Origin: Deltaproteobacteria bacterium
Lineage (GTDB): Bacteria > Desulfobacterota > DSM-4660 > Desulfatiglandales > HGW-15
DNA: 7,860 nt
Direction of reading: 5' to 3'
Assembly (NCBI GenBank): GCA_016926135.1
Contig: JAFGPH010000370.1
Coordinates: forward strand, 1-7,860
The notes under the pieces were generated by a model. It was not told the origin of the DNA, searched no databases, and worked only from the letters and a program-made list of their open reading frames with translations. Shown piece by piece: positions 1 through 5,166 of this stretch. Both the position numbers and the translations under genes were made by a program. Numbering within the stretch: position 1 is the first letter of the stretch; each line of letters starts with the position of its first letter.

Positions 1-738
1 AAGTATGATCTGAGTTCGCTGAGAAAGATGCACAGCGCAGGCGGGGCAAGCCATCCCGGACTTGTCAAAGAAGTCACGGAAAGGCTGAAGATGAAGTTTT
101 ACAATGGATACGGTGCTACAGAGGGAATGACGACCATCACACGCACCACGGACGATCTGGAGAACATCTGTTCCACCGTGGGGAGGCCCACATGCCCCTA
201 TGACACTTACAGGGTCATTGATCCCGAAGGTCATGAGCTTCCCCCCAACGCGCAGGGTGAACTGGTCCTGAAGGGCCCGGGAGTTTTTACGGGTTACTAT
301 AACAATCCGAAGGAGAACAAAGAGGCATTTACCAAAGATGGATTTTTCAGGACGGGGGACGTGGCCAGGATCAATGAGAAGGGCTACATCACCCTCACCG
401 GCCGGATCAAGGAAATGATCAACCGGGGAGGGGAGAGCATCAGTGCCACAGAAATCGAGAGACTCATCGACCGCCACCCGGATGTGGCGGCGGTCGGCGT
501 TATTGCCATGCCCGATCCGCTCATGGGTGAAAGGGTTTGTGCCTACATTCAGCCCAGGGCCGGAGCTCAGATCACTTTCGAAGATATTATCTCCTTTTTG
601 AGGGGACAGAAGGCCTCCGTGCTCCAGCTCCCGGAGAGGATTGAGTTTATCGAGGCCATGCCCTATACGGGCGCACAGAAAATGGACAAGCGATCGCTGC
701 GGATGGACATAGAGAAGAAACTCGGGGCGGCTGGGTAA
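1..738 (+). CDS. Adenylate-forming acyl-CoA / aryl-acid ligase, C-terminal part (5' truncated)
   Basis: This is the C-terminal 245 residues of an AMP-dependent synthetase/ligase (ANL superfamily; full members are usually about 500-550 residues). The frame is open from base 1, so the N-terminal half lies outside the window. Enzymes of this family activate a carboxylic acid to an acyl-AMP and normally transfer it to CoA in the cytoplasm. Visible core motifs are YGATEG at nt 109-126, TGD at 352-360 with the ATP-ribose-binding Asp, the hinge region GRIKEMINRGGE just after it, and the C-terminal lysine motif QKMDKRSLR with the probable catalytic Lys at 679-681. The stretch around NRGGESIS and PERIEF resembles the aryl-acid (EntE/DhbE-like) branch as well as many bacterial medium/long-chain ligases, so the substrate is open: an aromatic acid would suit the bam genes downstream but is only inference. 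It ends with TAA 115 nt before the FecR gene. All catalytic motifs in the visible part are intact. Confidence 0.93.
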   Translation, partial: KYDLSSLRKMHSAGGASHPGLVKEVTERLKMKFYNGYGATEGMTTITRTTDDLENICSTVGRPTCPYDTYRVIDPEGHELPPNAQGELVLKGPGVFTGYYNNPKENKEAFTKDGFFRTGDVARINEKGYITLTGRIKEMINRGGESISATEIERLIDRHPDVAAVGVIAMPDPLMGERVCAYIQPRAGAQITFEDIISFLRGQKASVLQLPERIEFIEAMPYTGAQKMDKRSLRMDIEKKLGAAG

Positions 739-767
739 GCTGTAAGGGAAGGAAGGATGAACCCCTG

Positions 768-857
768 ATGCACGGGAACTTTACCTTGTCTTCGGATCTC
801 CGGCTGGTGTTCAACCCGATAACCGTGGTTCCATGCCGTAATCGGGATATTCCGTGA
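768..857 (+). other. Possible 29-codon ORF in the ligase-FecR gap, ending on the FecR start codon
   Basis: The 115-nt gap after the ligase has no clear terminator or promoter. It holds a 29-codon open frame from ATG 768 whose TGA (855-857) overlaps the GTG start of the FecR gene as GTGA, the geometry of translational coupling. A GGAAGG-type SD lies at about 751-756, rather far from this ATG and too close to another ATG at 757 that opens only a three-codon frame. The peptide has no recognisable motif. It may be a leader ORF that feeds ribosomes to the poorly led GTG start, or chance. Low confidence. Confidence 0.2.
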
Positions 858-1972
858 ACGTGGGCCGTATCGCCAAATGGATCATCCTTTTAGGCCTCGA
901 GCTTATGCTGGATGCGATGCCTGCCGACGCGGAGGGGCCGCCTGTGGGCAGGATAGAGCAGGTCCGGGGCATGGTGACCATCGTGAAAAGCGACGGCCGG
1001 CAGGTGGGGGCCCAGGCAGGGATTGCCTTGTTTTCCGGAGACCAGGTGACGGCCGGAGAGGATGCGGAGGTTCTATTTTCGGTCCATGAGGCGGAGTTTC
1101 GCTTGGGCCGGGACAGCCAAATCGTCATAGACGACCTCTCGGCGCAGGACGTGGAGGATGGCGAGACGGTGATGGCCCTTATCTTGGGGTTCCTTCGGTC
1201 CAAGGTGGGAAGGCTGCTCGGGAGTCCTGGAGGATTCCAGCTTCATACTCCCACGGCCGTGGTGGGGGTGAGGGGCACGGAGTTCGACACGGTAGTGTCC
1301 ATGGATGCAGCTTCGGCCGTGGTGGTCGATGAAGGCGAGGTCCAGATCGACTGGGAGGGTCAGCAGGGTGCATTGGGCCAAGGGCAGATGCTCGAAGTGG
1401 AGATGGGAGGGAAGGAGTGGCTTCCCAAGCGTGCCGCCCCCAGAGACAAGAGGGACTGGGAGTCTTGGAGGCAGAAGAGGATCCAAAGGCTTTTTCGACA
1501 CCTTCCCGTGCTGGCCCCCAGGTTTGCATCCAAGTTCGACAGGACTGTCGTGCGTTCAGACCAGTTTAGTGGAAGGGTGAACGCCCAGGCGGAGAGAGTC
1601 AGGAAAGGGATAAAGAGCGTTCGAAGGGCCACGGAAATCAGTCGCCGGGAGGCCCGGCTGGCCGCACAACATCTCAAGCAGGAGGTCCTGAAGTTCAAGG
1701 AGATGGTTCAGAAGTTCCGTCATGCAAAGAACCGTGTGAGGGCTATGGCCAGGCTTTCCAAAAGGGTTGAGAGATTTGTCGAACAAAAAGGAGAGCGATT
1801 CACCGACCGGGAACGGAGCGTCATCGAATCCAGTTTGAAGGACATCTCTGGGAAGAGGCAGGAACTGAGAGAGATCTTTTCCAGCACCACCGCCAACATT
1901 CGGGAAACCTTCAAAGAATTGCGGGAATGGAAGGCGGAAGTCATGCAAAGAAGGGGAGGGAGAGGCGGATGA
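854..1972 (+). CDS. Exported FecR-domain protein with a basic helical C-terminal tail
   Basis: A 372-residue protein. Residues 1-26 look like a signal peptide: Lys8, a hydrophobic stretch WIILLGLELML, and an A-D-A site before Glu27. The hydrophobic core carries a Glu and an Asp, so export is likely but not certain. Residues 30-185 form a FecR domain. Its hallmark HTPTAVVGVRGTEF spans 131-144, and it has the usual repeated beta-strand pattern with a GDQV turn at 62-65. Such domains are typically periplasmic and are thought to mediate protein-protein or envelope contacts. Unlike sigma-regulator FecR, there is no cytoplasmic anti-sigma domain, no internal transmembrane helix and no ECF sigma gene beside it. 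Residues 200-372 are strongly basic and predicted helical or coiled-coil, rich in Arg/Lys/Glu. The start is GTG 854: an in-frame TAA at 839 excludes longer forms, and the SD is weak. The stop overlaps the methyltransferase start. Exact role unknown. Confidence 0.85.
   Translation: MNVGRIAKWIILLGLELMLDAMPADAEGPPVGRIEQVRGMVTIVKSDGRQVGAQAGIALFSGDQVTAGEDAEVLFSVHEAEFRLGRDSQIVIDDLSAQDVEDGETVMALILGFLRSKVGRLLGSPGGFQLHTPTAVVGVRGTEFDTVVSMDAASAVVVDEGEVQIDWEGQQGALGQGQMLEVEMGGKEWLPKRAAPRDKRDWESWRQKRIQRLFRHLPVLAPRFASKFDRTVVRSDQFSGRVNAQAERVRKGIKSVRRATEISRREARLAAQHLKQEVLKFKEMVQKFRHAKNRVRAMARLSKRVERFVEQKGERFTDRERSVIESSLKDISGKRQELREIFSSTTANIRETFKELREWKAEVMQRRGGRGG
1951..1971 (+). promoter_or_regulatory. SD and ATGA stop/start overlap fixing the methyltransferase start
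   Basis: A purine-rich SD region (AAGGGGAGGG at 1951-1960) precedes ATG 1969-1971. The ATG shares its bases with the FecR stop TGA at 1970-1972. The frame is open further upstream to an ATG at 1927, but that would add 14 residues read inside the FecR gene without an SD. The ATGA overlap implies translational coupling of the FecR and methyltransferase genes. Confidence 0.75.
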
Positions 1973-2994
1973 ACGTCGATCCGTGGAATGCACAAAAGCT
2001 CATGAGAACCTCCGGCGCGTTCTGGGAATCGTGTGCACTTCACGCCGGGGTGGAACTGGACGTCTTCAGCGCGATCGGCGATACATCGTTGACCGGAGAT
2101 GAGGTGGCCGGCACCTTAGGAGGAGATGTTCGTGGCATCACTGCCCTTCTCAACGCCCTCGCGGCCATGGGACTCCTGATCAAGCACGAAGGGAGATTTG
2201 CCAATACCTCTGTAAGCAGAACGCTTCTGGCCAGGGACTCCCCTCAATACATCGGTTACATGATCAGACACCACCATCATCTGGTGCCTGCCTGGTCCGA
2301 ACTGCACCGGGCTGCCCGGACGGGAAAGCCGGTCAGGGAGAGGACCGGGGATGAGGAAGAAATCGAGAGCTTCCTCATGGGCATGTTCAATCAAGCCATG
2401 GGCTTCGCTCCTCGGCTGGCAAGGGAACTGGATCTTTCCGGCCGACACCGTCTCCTCGATCTGGGAGGGGGGCCGGGGACCTATGCCATCCATTTTTGTC
2501 TCGCCAATCCGGGGCTGCGAGCTTGCGTCTTCGACCTTCCCGCCGCGAGGGAGTTTGCCCTCAAGGCCGCAAAGAGATTTGGGGTGAGGGATCGCATTGA
2601 TTTCACTCCAGGAAATTACCATGTGGATCACCTCAAGGGACCCTATGATGTCGCATGGCTTTCCCACATTCTCCACAGTATGGACCCGGGAGAGTCTCAA
2701 CGCCTGATCTCCAAGGCGGTTTCCTTGCTGCCTCCAGGGGGACTCATCCTGGTCCATGACTTCGTGCTGGACGGAACCATGGCCTCCCCTCTTTTCCCTG
2801 CCCTATTCTCCTTGAACATGCTGGTCAACACCAAGGGGGGAAGGGCCTACTCCGAAGCGCAGATCAGGGAGATGTTGTCCAAGGCGGGGGTGGACGATGT
2901 CCGTCGTCTGCCCATACAGGGACCGAATGATTCGGCCATCATAGGCGGGACGGTCAGGGTGTCCGGCGACGATCAGCTCAACCCGAAGCTGTAA
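1969..2994 (+). CDS. SAM-dependent O-methyltransferase-family protein (dimerisation domain plus Methyltransf_2 fold)
   Basis: A 341-residue cytoplasmic protein of the COMT/hydroxyneurosporene-methyltransferase type, of ordinary length for the family. Residues 1 to about 100 form the helical/winged-helix dimerisation domain, with LTGDEVAGTL followed by a helix and GLLIKHEGRFANT. The Rossmann domain begins with motif I, LLDLGGGPG at 162-170 (SAM binding). The acidic end of the second strand is VFDLP, with Asp189 positioned to bind the SAM ribose. The segment WLSHILHSMD places His236 where plant COMT-type enzymes have their catalytic base, followed by LLPPGGLILVHDF (post-I/IV region). It therefore probably methylates a hydroxyl or a related nucleophile, but the substrate cannot be deduced and many bacterial members are uncharacterised. 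It is coupled to the FecR gene by an ATGA overlap and is convergent with the transglutaminase-like gene, 62 nt away. Confidence 0.87.
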   Translation: MNVDPWNAQKLMRTSGAFWESCALHAGVELDVFSAIGDTSLTGDEVAGTLGGDVRGITALLNALAAMGLLIKHEGRFANTSVSRTLLARDSPQYIGYMIRHHHHLVPAWSELHRAARTGKPVRERTGDEEEIESFLMGMFNQAMGFAPRLARELDLSGRHRLLDLGGGPGTYAIHFCLANPGLRACVFDLPAAREFALKAAKRFGVRDRIDFTPGNYHVDHLKGPYDVAWLSHILHSMDPGESQRLISKAVSLLPPGGLILVHDFVLDGTMASPLFPALFSLNMLVNTKGGRAYSEAQIREMLSKAGVDDVRRLPIQGPNDSAIIGGTVRVSGDDQLNPKL

Positions 2995-3014
2995 AGCCAG
3001 AAAGACTGTGTCTG

Positions 3015-3034
3015 TCCAGTCCCGAAGGGACGGA
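3015..3034. terminator. Stem-loop between convergent genes, weak terminator candidate
   Basis: GTCCC-GAA-GGGAC (3019-3031) is a perfect 5-bp stem with a 3-nt loop. It extends by TCC/GGA across a bulged A to 3015-3034. It sits in the 62-nt gap between two convergent genes, where a bidirectional terminator would be expected, but no T-run follows immediately on either strand. It could be a Rho-assisted end or an mRNA-stabilising hairpin. Confidence 0.3.
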
Positions 3035-3056
3035 TGGTGAAACGAATCCGGGTCTG

Positions 3057-3758
3057 TTACGAGCTGAGAACCTCTTCCGTGTTGAAGTTGCGGTGAGGCC
3101 TTCCTCCCGTCTTCTGGAATTCCCTGATCCAGCCCCTGACCCGTTCCTTGCCGTATGCCTTCTCCCAACCCCGGACAATGAGATCCACGGGGATGTCGTC
3201 GTAGGATCCCACGTATTTCACGTATTCCATGAATTTCTTCCTCTCCAGGTTGAAGGGCTGAAAGATGGAATTCTCATGACCGTTGAATTCGAGGGGCACA
3301 ACTCGATGCCTCTCGCAAAGCTCCCTGTTGAAGGCGGGGGTGGCCATGACCCACTTTTCTTGAAGATAGAACTCGGTGTAACCGTGGTAGACGAAGAGGT
3401 CCGTTCCCATGAGATCAAGGAGTTCCCTTGTGACCAGATGGTTCCTCACGTGGGCAAACCCAACCCTTGTGGGAATGCCGCATGCCCTTCCCAGGGCGCA
3501 AAGAAGGGACGCTTTGCATACGCAGAATCCCCTGCCGCCTTCCAGGATAAGGCTCGCACGGTAGTGCTCGGGAAGGTAGAACGGGTAGTAAGGATCGTAC
3601 CAGATTCCGTCTCGAACCGCATAATAGAGCCTTACGGCCTTGGCGACCGCATCCTTCCCGGTTCCCTTGATGTTCTCCATGGCGTATGCGATGACGCGTG
3701 GGTGATCACTGTCGATGATGGCCGTAGGTTCCAGATATTTTTTGTCAACGCTTTTCAT
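3057..3758 (-). CDS. Transglutaminase-like superfamily protein
   Basis: A 233-residue protein with the transglutaminase-like (papain-fold) core. The nucleophile region GFCVCKASLLCALGRACGIP contains Cys79, aligned with the family pattern GxCxxxA...GIPxR. The histidine block is YHGYTEFYL with His125. In the usual third block, W-x-x-x-D-P, this protein has KWVMATPAFN, so Thr140 occupies the normal Asp position. A subgroup of COG1305-type proteins reads ATPAFN here, so this may be a variant triad or a non-hydrolytic binding domain. There is no signal peptide or membrane segment. Members can be peptidases, amidases or cross-linking enzymes, and the substrate here is unknown. The start ATG (complement of 3756-3758) has GGTG just upstream. 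The gene has its own promoter (3820-3849, minus strand) and is transcribed away from the DUF2080-GNAT pair. Confidence 0.85.
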   Translation of the reverse strand: MKSVDKKYLEPTAIIDSDHPRVIAYAMENIKGTGKDAVAKAVRLYYAVRDGIWYDPYYPFYLPEHYRASLILEGGRGFCVCKASLLCALGRACGIPTRVGFAHVRNHLVTRELLDLMGTDLFVYHGYTEFYLQEKWVMATPAFNRELCERHRVVPLEFNGHENSIFQPFNLERKKFMEYVKYVGSYDDIPVDLIVRGWEKAYGKERVRGWIREFQKTGGRPHRNFNTEEVLSS

Positions 3759-3773
3759 TTCACCAAACCCCGG

Positions 3774-3807
3774 GGTATGCGATCCACAAGGACGGTATGC
3801 CCGATCC
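3774..3807 (-). repeat. Imperfect direct repeat in the leader of the transglutaminase-like gene
   Basis: On the plus strand GGTATGC followed by GATCC occurs at 3774-3785, and again at 3794-3807 with two extra C between the halves. The copies start 20 bp apart, between the predicted start point and the start codon of the minus-strand gene. A 10-bp palindrome ACCCCGGGGT (3767-3776) touches the first copy. Position and spacing fit an operator, but the repeat is short and could be chance. Confidence 0.3.
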
Positions 3808-3819
3808 CTCGATGTGCCT

Positions 3820-3849
3820 TTTATACCAAAGAGGCGGTGGCGTCGTCAA
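3820..3849 (-). promoter_or_regulatory. Sigma70-type promoter for the transglutaminase-like gene
   Basis: Read on the minus strand, TTGACG (plus 3844-3849) is followed after 18 bp by TATAAA (plus 3820-3825). These match the -35 and -10 consensus at five of six positions each. Transcription would start near 3813, giving a leader of about 55 nt. Confidence 0.6.
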
Positions 3850-3864
3850 AGCCCCGTTTTTTTC

Positions 3865-3894
3865 TTGACATCGTTTTGCCCCATCCAATATGGT
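3865..3894 (+). promoter_or_regulatory. Probable promoter of the DUF2080-GNAT pair
   Basis: TTGACA (3865-3870) is a consensus -35. TATGGT (3889-3894) lies 18 bp downstream as a moderate -10. An alternative -10, TAAAAT (3906-3911), occupies the position equivalent to the -10 of the bam promoter but lacks a good -35. The element is preceded by a T-rich run and shares TTCTTGACAT with the bam promoter. It points towards the DUF2080-like gene, leaving a leader of about 180 nt. Confidence 0.5.
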
Positions 3895-3918
3895 CACTTT
3901 GTAGCTAAAATGTAGTTA
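3889..3918 (+). repeat. Three-unit 11-bp-period repeat, copy A (putative operator)
   Basis: The units TATGGTCA (3889), TGTAGCTA (3900) and TGTAGTTA (3911) are separated by 3-bp spacers, so they recur every 11 bp, about one helical turn. The same array occurs at 4920-4949 in front of bamB, with 22 of 27 identical bases between 3889-3915 and 4920-4946. Overlap with the promoter suggests a binding site for a regulator contacting one DNA face, and this is inference. Confidence 0.55.
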
Positions 3919-3949
3919 GTCCGAAACGAGGGTTAAGCGCCGGGTAATC

Positions 3950-4096
3950 ATGCAATTGACTGATTCACACGGACCAGGACTCATGAGAATTCCCTGCATC
4001 TCTCTGACGCCAAGTGTGTTTCGAAGAGGGGATCTGGTATGCGTGCCTGCCGAGACTCCGAGACACCCAACTTCTGTCGCCGAAAAGGGGGTCTGA
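3950..4096 (+). other. Leader region with a doubtful 48-codon ORF
   Basis: Between promoter A and the DUF2080-like gene, one frame is open for 48 codons from ATG 3950 and stops (TGA 4094-4096) one base before the next ATG. A second in-frame ATG is at 3983, with AGGA four bases upstream. The product would contain FRRGDLVCVPAE but matches nothing I recognise. Third-position base use is mixed, not clearly coding. The stretch may simply be an untranslated leader. Confidence 0.2.
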
Positions 4097-4097
4097 G

Positions 4098-4295
4098 ATG
4101 ACCGCTGAAAAGAGATCCAAGAAGACGAGACAGACGAGACCTTTATCAGTGGAAAGGATTGAAGGCAAGGTGAAGTTCGAGGTGTACGGGGAAGAGATGA
4201 TCGAGAAGAGAGTCCGATTGAGCGGAAACAGCGGGAGGGTATATCTGCCGCCGGATTGGGTCAATCATCAGGTAAAGATCATCAGGGTCGATTAG
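4098..4295 (+). CDS. Small DUF2080/AbrB-like protein
   Basis: A 65-residue, strongly basic protein. Residues 1-20 are polar and Lys/Arg rich, probably disordered. Residues 24-65 hold KFEVYGEEMIEKRVRL, then GNSGRVYLPPDWV (43-55), then VKIIRVD. The pattern 'G-x-S-x-R-V-x-L-P-x-x-W-x-x-x-x-V-x-I' is that of the short DUF2080 proteins (often annotated transposon-associated in archaea). It also resembles the swapped-hairpin AbrB/MazE DNA-binding fold. I therefore infer a DNA- or RNA-binding role, not a proven one. No transposase is present nearby. The start ATG 4098 has AAGGGGG (4085-4091) at good spacing. An in-frame GTG at 4014 would add 28 residues but lacks an SD. The GNAT gene begins 11 nt after its stop, so the two probably form one transcript from the promoter at 3865-3894. 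Confidence 0.75.
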   Translation: MTAEKRSKKTRQTRPLSVERIEGKVKFEVYGEEMIEKRVRLSGNSGRVYLPPDWVNHQVKIIRVD

Positions 4296-4306
4296 GAGTC
4301 AGGGCT

Positions 4307-4771
4307 ATGACGTCACGAAAAAGACCGTCTGATAGCCATGTCACGATCAGGAAGCTGAAGAAGGCGGATGCGACTTCCATCGCACGCATTGACAAGTCCA
4401 TCACCAAGACGGTGTCCCAGCTTGATTTCGGGCTGATTGCCAGGGAAGAGATGAAAAGGGCCCTGGCCACGAGCTTTGTGGCGGAACTGGACGGGAATGT
4501 CGTGGGGTATATGATTAGCTACATCACTTCCGGAAATTTCGGGGTGGACAGGTGCGCCTGGATCGCCATGTTCGGCGTGGAACCCAAACTCATGGGGCAG
4601 GGCATCGGGAAGAGCCTGGCTGAAGAGGTTTTCAAGTTTTACCGGGCCGAGGGGGTCACGGATGTCTTCACCACGGTGAGGTGGGATTCTACGGATATCC
4701 TGTCGTTCTTCAAGACTCTCGGTTTCGACAGGAGCAATTTCATCAATCTGCGAAAGGATTTGGATATTTGA
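4307..4771 (+). CDS. GNAT-family N-acetyltransferase
   Basis: A 154-residue single-domain acetyltransferase, typical in length for the GNAT fold. It begins with VTIRKLKKADATSIARID (strand 1, helix 1). FVAELDGNVVGYMISY follows (strands 2-3), then CAWIAMFGVEPKLMGQGIGKSL. In that segment MGQGIG (96-101) is the acetyl-CoA pyrophosphate loop; its first position is Met where Arg/Gln is usual. The end, VTTVRWDSTDILSFFKTLGF in outline (residues about 118-140), is the normal motif B with N/D...FF..LGF. It transfers an acetyl group from acetyl-CoA to an amine, either a small molecule or a protein N-terminus or lysine; the acceptor is unknown. The start ATG 4307 is chosen because AGGAG (4294-4298) lies 8 nt upstream and overlaps the preceding TAG stop. 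An ATG at 4256 inside the upstream gene lacks such support. It is coupled to the DUF2080-like gene. Confidence 0.88.
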   Translation: MTSRKRPSDSHVTIRKLKKADATSIARIDKSITKTVSQLDFGLIAREEMKRALATSFVAELDGNVVGYMISYITSGNFGVDRCAWIAMFGVEPKLMGQGIGKSLAEEVFKFYRAEGVTDVFTTVRWDSTDILSFFKTLGFDRSNFINLRKDLDI

Positions 4772-4787
4772 CCGTCATTGCTGACGG
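4772..4787 (+). terminator. Stem-loop directly after the GNAT stop codon
   Basis: CCGTCA-TTGC-TGACGG is a perfect 6-bp stem with a tetraloop beginning at the base after TGA. No T-tract follows, so it is more likely a 3'-end-stabilising hairpin or part of a factor-dependent end than a full intrinsic terminator. Confidence 0.35.
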
Positions 4788-4881
4788 GACAGGGTATCGG
4801 CAGATGTTTGACCGAGGAGGCCTGAGGGTCTTCCGGGGAAGGCGCGTTCAGGAGATCTGTCCCTCTGTTCGCTGGGATTCC

Positions 4882-4901
4882 GAAGGCTTCCTTCTCTTTT
4901 T
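4882..4901 (+). terminator. Weak intrinsic terminator upstream of the bam promoter
   Basis: GAAGG-CTT-CCTTC (4882-4894) forms a 5-bp stem with a 3-nt loop and is followed by TCTTTTT (4895-4901). It lies just before the bam promoter, where it would insulate the bam operon from read-through of the DUF2080-GNAT transcript. The stem is short and A/G poor in GC, so efficiency is doubtful. Confidence 0.38.
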
Positions 4902-4913
4902 GGGGGTTTCTTC

Positions 4914-4942
4914 TTGACATATAGTCATATTGTGGCTAGAAT
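4914..4942 (+). promoter_or_regulatory. Consensus sigma70-type promoter of the bam operon
   Basis: TTGACA (4914-4919), a perfect -35, is followed after exactly 17 bp by TAGAAT (4937-4942), five of six matches to the -10. The start point would be near 4950, giving bamB a leader of about 215 nt. The three-unit repeat lies between and over the promoter elements, so a bound protein would compete with RNA polymerase. Confidence 0.72.
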
Positions 4943-4949
4943 GTAGCCT
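4920..4949 (+). repeat. Three-unit 11-bp-period repeat, copy B (putative operator)
   Basis: The units TATAGTCA (4920), TGTGGCTA (4931) and TGTAGCCT (4942) are spaced 11 bp apart. They match the array at 3889-3918 unit for unit. Here the first unit abuts the -35 hexamer and the second runs into the -10, a position suited to repression. Confidence 0.55.
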
Positions 4950-4985
4950 CAATTTTCAGGAGGGTCAACCAGGGGGAAGTCTTAA

Positions 4986-5041
4986 ATCAACCGGTAAATC
5001 AAAGGGTTGATCTTTCTATCGAAAGGGATTGGATGGTTGAT
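4986..5041 (+). repeat. Inverted repeat and small stem-loop in the bamB leader
   Basis: ATCAACC (4986-4992) and GGTTGAT (5005-5011) form a perfect 7-bp inverted repeat with a 12-nt loop. A second GGTTGAT copy follows at 5035-5041, so alternative pairings are possible. Between them lies CTTTC-TATC-GAAAG (5012-5025), a 5-bp stem with a tetraloop. All are downstream of the predicted start point, so they may act as RNA structure or as a protein site. Confidence 0.45.
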
Positions 5042-5048
5042 TGACTGC

Positions 5049-5117
5049 ATGCTGTCCTGCCGGCGCGGCGAATGCTTCCGGTGCGAGGAGTTGGAGGCTG
5101 CGTTGCCCTGGCCTTGA
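5049..5117 (+). other. Possible 22-codon cysteine-rich leader ORF before bamB
   Basis: ATG 5049 opens a 22-codon frame containing SCRRGECFRC, a Cys-x4-Cys-x2-Cys spacing like that of plant-type [2Fe-2S] ferredoxin loops, and it ends with TGA at 5115-5117. The frame is open back to 4998, and a TTG at 5007 preceded by AAAGG would add 14 residues. No strong SD is visible before ATG 5049. It may be a regulatory leader peptide, a decayed gene fragment or chance. Confidence 0.22.
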
Positions 5118-5128
5118 AGGCAGCGCGG
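5098..5128 (+). promoter_or_regulatory. GC-rich hairpin in the bamB leader
   Basis: The arm 5098-5107 pairs with 5119-5128 over ten base pairs, two of them G-U, around an 11-nt loop. It ends about 25 nt before the SD AAGGGG (5153-5158) of bamB. It does not sequester the SD and has no T-run, so its role, if any, is in leader folding. Confidence 0.4.
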
Positions 5129-5166
5129 GCGAACATATCCCAAGTTGAGCGTAAGGGGTAATAAAA

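Noticed and set aside
1927..1968. A 14-residue N-terminal extension of the methyltransferase from ATG 1927.
   Set aside because: No SD before 1927, whereas ATG 1969 has a strong SD and an ATGA overlap. The added residues lie within the FecR gene and do not look like family sequence.
3093..3908. A 271-codon plus-strand frame opposite the transglutaminase-like gene.
   Set aside because: The minus-strand product has the Cys/His transglutaminase blocks and its own promoter. The plus-strand frame runs through that promoter and shows no recognisable protein.
4014..4097. GTG start at 4014 for the DUF2080-like gene.
   Set aside because: No SD is present, and the internal ATG 4098 has AAGGGGG at proper spacing. 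The product from 4098 matches the short length of the family.
4098..4295. Mobile element inferred from the DUF2080 'transposon-encoded' annotation.
   Set aside because: No transposase, terminal inverted repeats or target duplications were seen around the gene.
4256..4306. ATG 4256 as start of the GNAT gene.
   Set aside because: It lies inside the DUF2080-like gene without an SD. ATG 4307 has AGGAG 8 nt upstream and begins just before the GNAT fold.
5041..5166. A sigma54 (-24/-12) promoter in the bamB leader.
   Set aside because: TGGC-like and TGC-like pieces occur near 5100-5125 but not with the required spacing, while a consensus -35/-10 pair is present at 4914-4942.
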